From Acidobacteriota bacterium (GTDB lineage: Bacteria > Acidobacteriota > Vicinamibacteria > Fen-336), in contig QHVM01000053.1 of the NCBI GenBank assembly GCA_003223555.1, forward strand, positions 1 through 53,587: 53,587 nucleotides of DNA. Direction: 5' to 3'. Both the position numbers and the translations under genes were made by a program. Within the stretch, counting starts at the first letter, position 1; the number at the start of each line of letters is the position of its first letter. Shown here piece by piece: positions 53,437 through 53,587 of the stretch. Below the pieces are notes generated by a model. It was given only the letters and a program-made list of their open reading frames with translations, was not told where the DNA came from and did no database searches.

Positions 53437-53587
53437 TCAGTCAATCACAGCCGTCGCTTCCACCTCGATCAGAAATCCTGGATCGGCAAGCGATGCCACG
53501 CCAATCCACGTGGTGGCGGGCATGGGCGGGCCCCTACGTGCCAACATCCGTGAGACAGCCGACCCCCTTGAGTTTAGTGTGCAGGGC
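53437..53587 (-). CDS. RidA/YjgF-family protein, C-terminal fragment (5' part outside window)
   Basis: Frame open from the right edge to TGA 53437-53439. Encodes MLARRGPPMPATTWIGVASL followed by ADPGFLIEVEATAVID, the standard C-terminal strand/helix ending of RidA-family enamine/imine deaminases (P.R.T..GV..L..P..L.E.EA.A). About 50 residues are visible. It lies 13 bp upstream of attC-like site 3 in the same orientation, so it is probably cassette cargo. Confidence 0.7.
   Translation of the reverse strand, partial: PCTLNSRGSAVSRMLARRGPPMPATTWIGVASLADPGFLIEVEATAVID

Noticed and set aside
1-53587. rRNA, tRNA or IS transposase genes
   Set aside because: None was recognised by eye on either strand; a tRNA could still be missed without a dedicated search.

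Overview
The window is 53.6 kb of very GC-rich DNA (GC-rich third codon positions, many GTG and TTG starts) from a Gram-negative bacterium. It makes heptose-containing LPS, uses SMC rather than MukB, and has Ser/Thr kinases fused to TPR/TolB-like domains, a PQQ-type sugar dehydrogenase, a CRTAC1/UnbV protein, a CBM9/DUF5916 protein and GH97. That mix best fits an Acidobacteriota-like lineage (Vicinamibacteria or Thermoanaerobaculia type). Rokubacteria/Methylomirabilota remain possible. This placement is inference; no rRNA was seen.

Layout. 1-603: 3' end of an RND efflux pump gene. 616-9870: a lipid A/inner-core LPS block (waaA, lpxK, an LpxL-type acyltransferase, waaF, gmhB, rfaE1, rfaE2, waaC, an ICMT/PEMT-like methyltransferase). 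It is interrupted by a VapB/VapC-type toxin-antitoxin pair, a 364-bp unassigned stretch, and a repeat-filled waaF-gmhB spacer. 9926-12662: a lipoprotein, a Tat-exported asparaginase-type Ntn hydrolase and a PLP dehydratase. 12666-15615: DoxX diverging from a FAD oxidoreductase and a NapH-like 4Fe-4S membrane protein. 15640-24842: mostly minus-strand genes (Ser/Thr kinase, ROK kinase, methyltransferase, a tightly overlapping trio of unknown helical proteins, CoA-binding protein, a broken PilB/GspE ATPase), plus one plus-strand MFS transporter. 24989-39042: a second Ser/Thr kinase, then a compact plus-strand run: MgtE, GT-C-like membrane protein, DUF885 peptidase-like protein, ABC exporter with a cyclic-nucleotide-binding domain, two ATP-grasp ligases, a Cys-cluster protein and a CBM9/DUF5916 protein. 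39043-43692: a small gene, a tandem repeat array and smc. 43827-52272: a small ORF, an OYE-family oxidoreductase, a broken MFS gene, GH97, a PQQ/cytochrome sugar dehydrogenase and a CRTAC1-like protein. 52449-53587: three attC-like sites enclosing small minus-strand cassettes (RidA-family C-terminus, a 55-aa ORF, BrnT-BrnA).

The most unusual signals are these. (1) Three displaced copies of the smc 3' end sit in tandem downstream of smc. Two encode exactly the same last 15 residues with only synonymous differences, and the copies are separated by a roughly 127-bp hairpin-bearing element. A related element recurs between waaF and gmhB. (2) The right edge looks like the distal end of an integron-type cassette array, in which the BrnA tail and the stop of a small ORF are supplied by attC sequence. 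(3) An operon pairs two D-Ala-D-Ala-ligase-like ATP-grasp enzymes with an ABC exporter and a Cys-cluster protein. (4) Three genes (pilB, MFS, ATP-grasp 1) each appear to lack about 10-16 residues at a conserved place, from small deletions or assembly errors.
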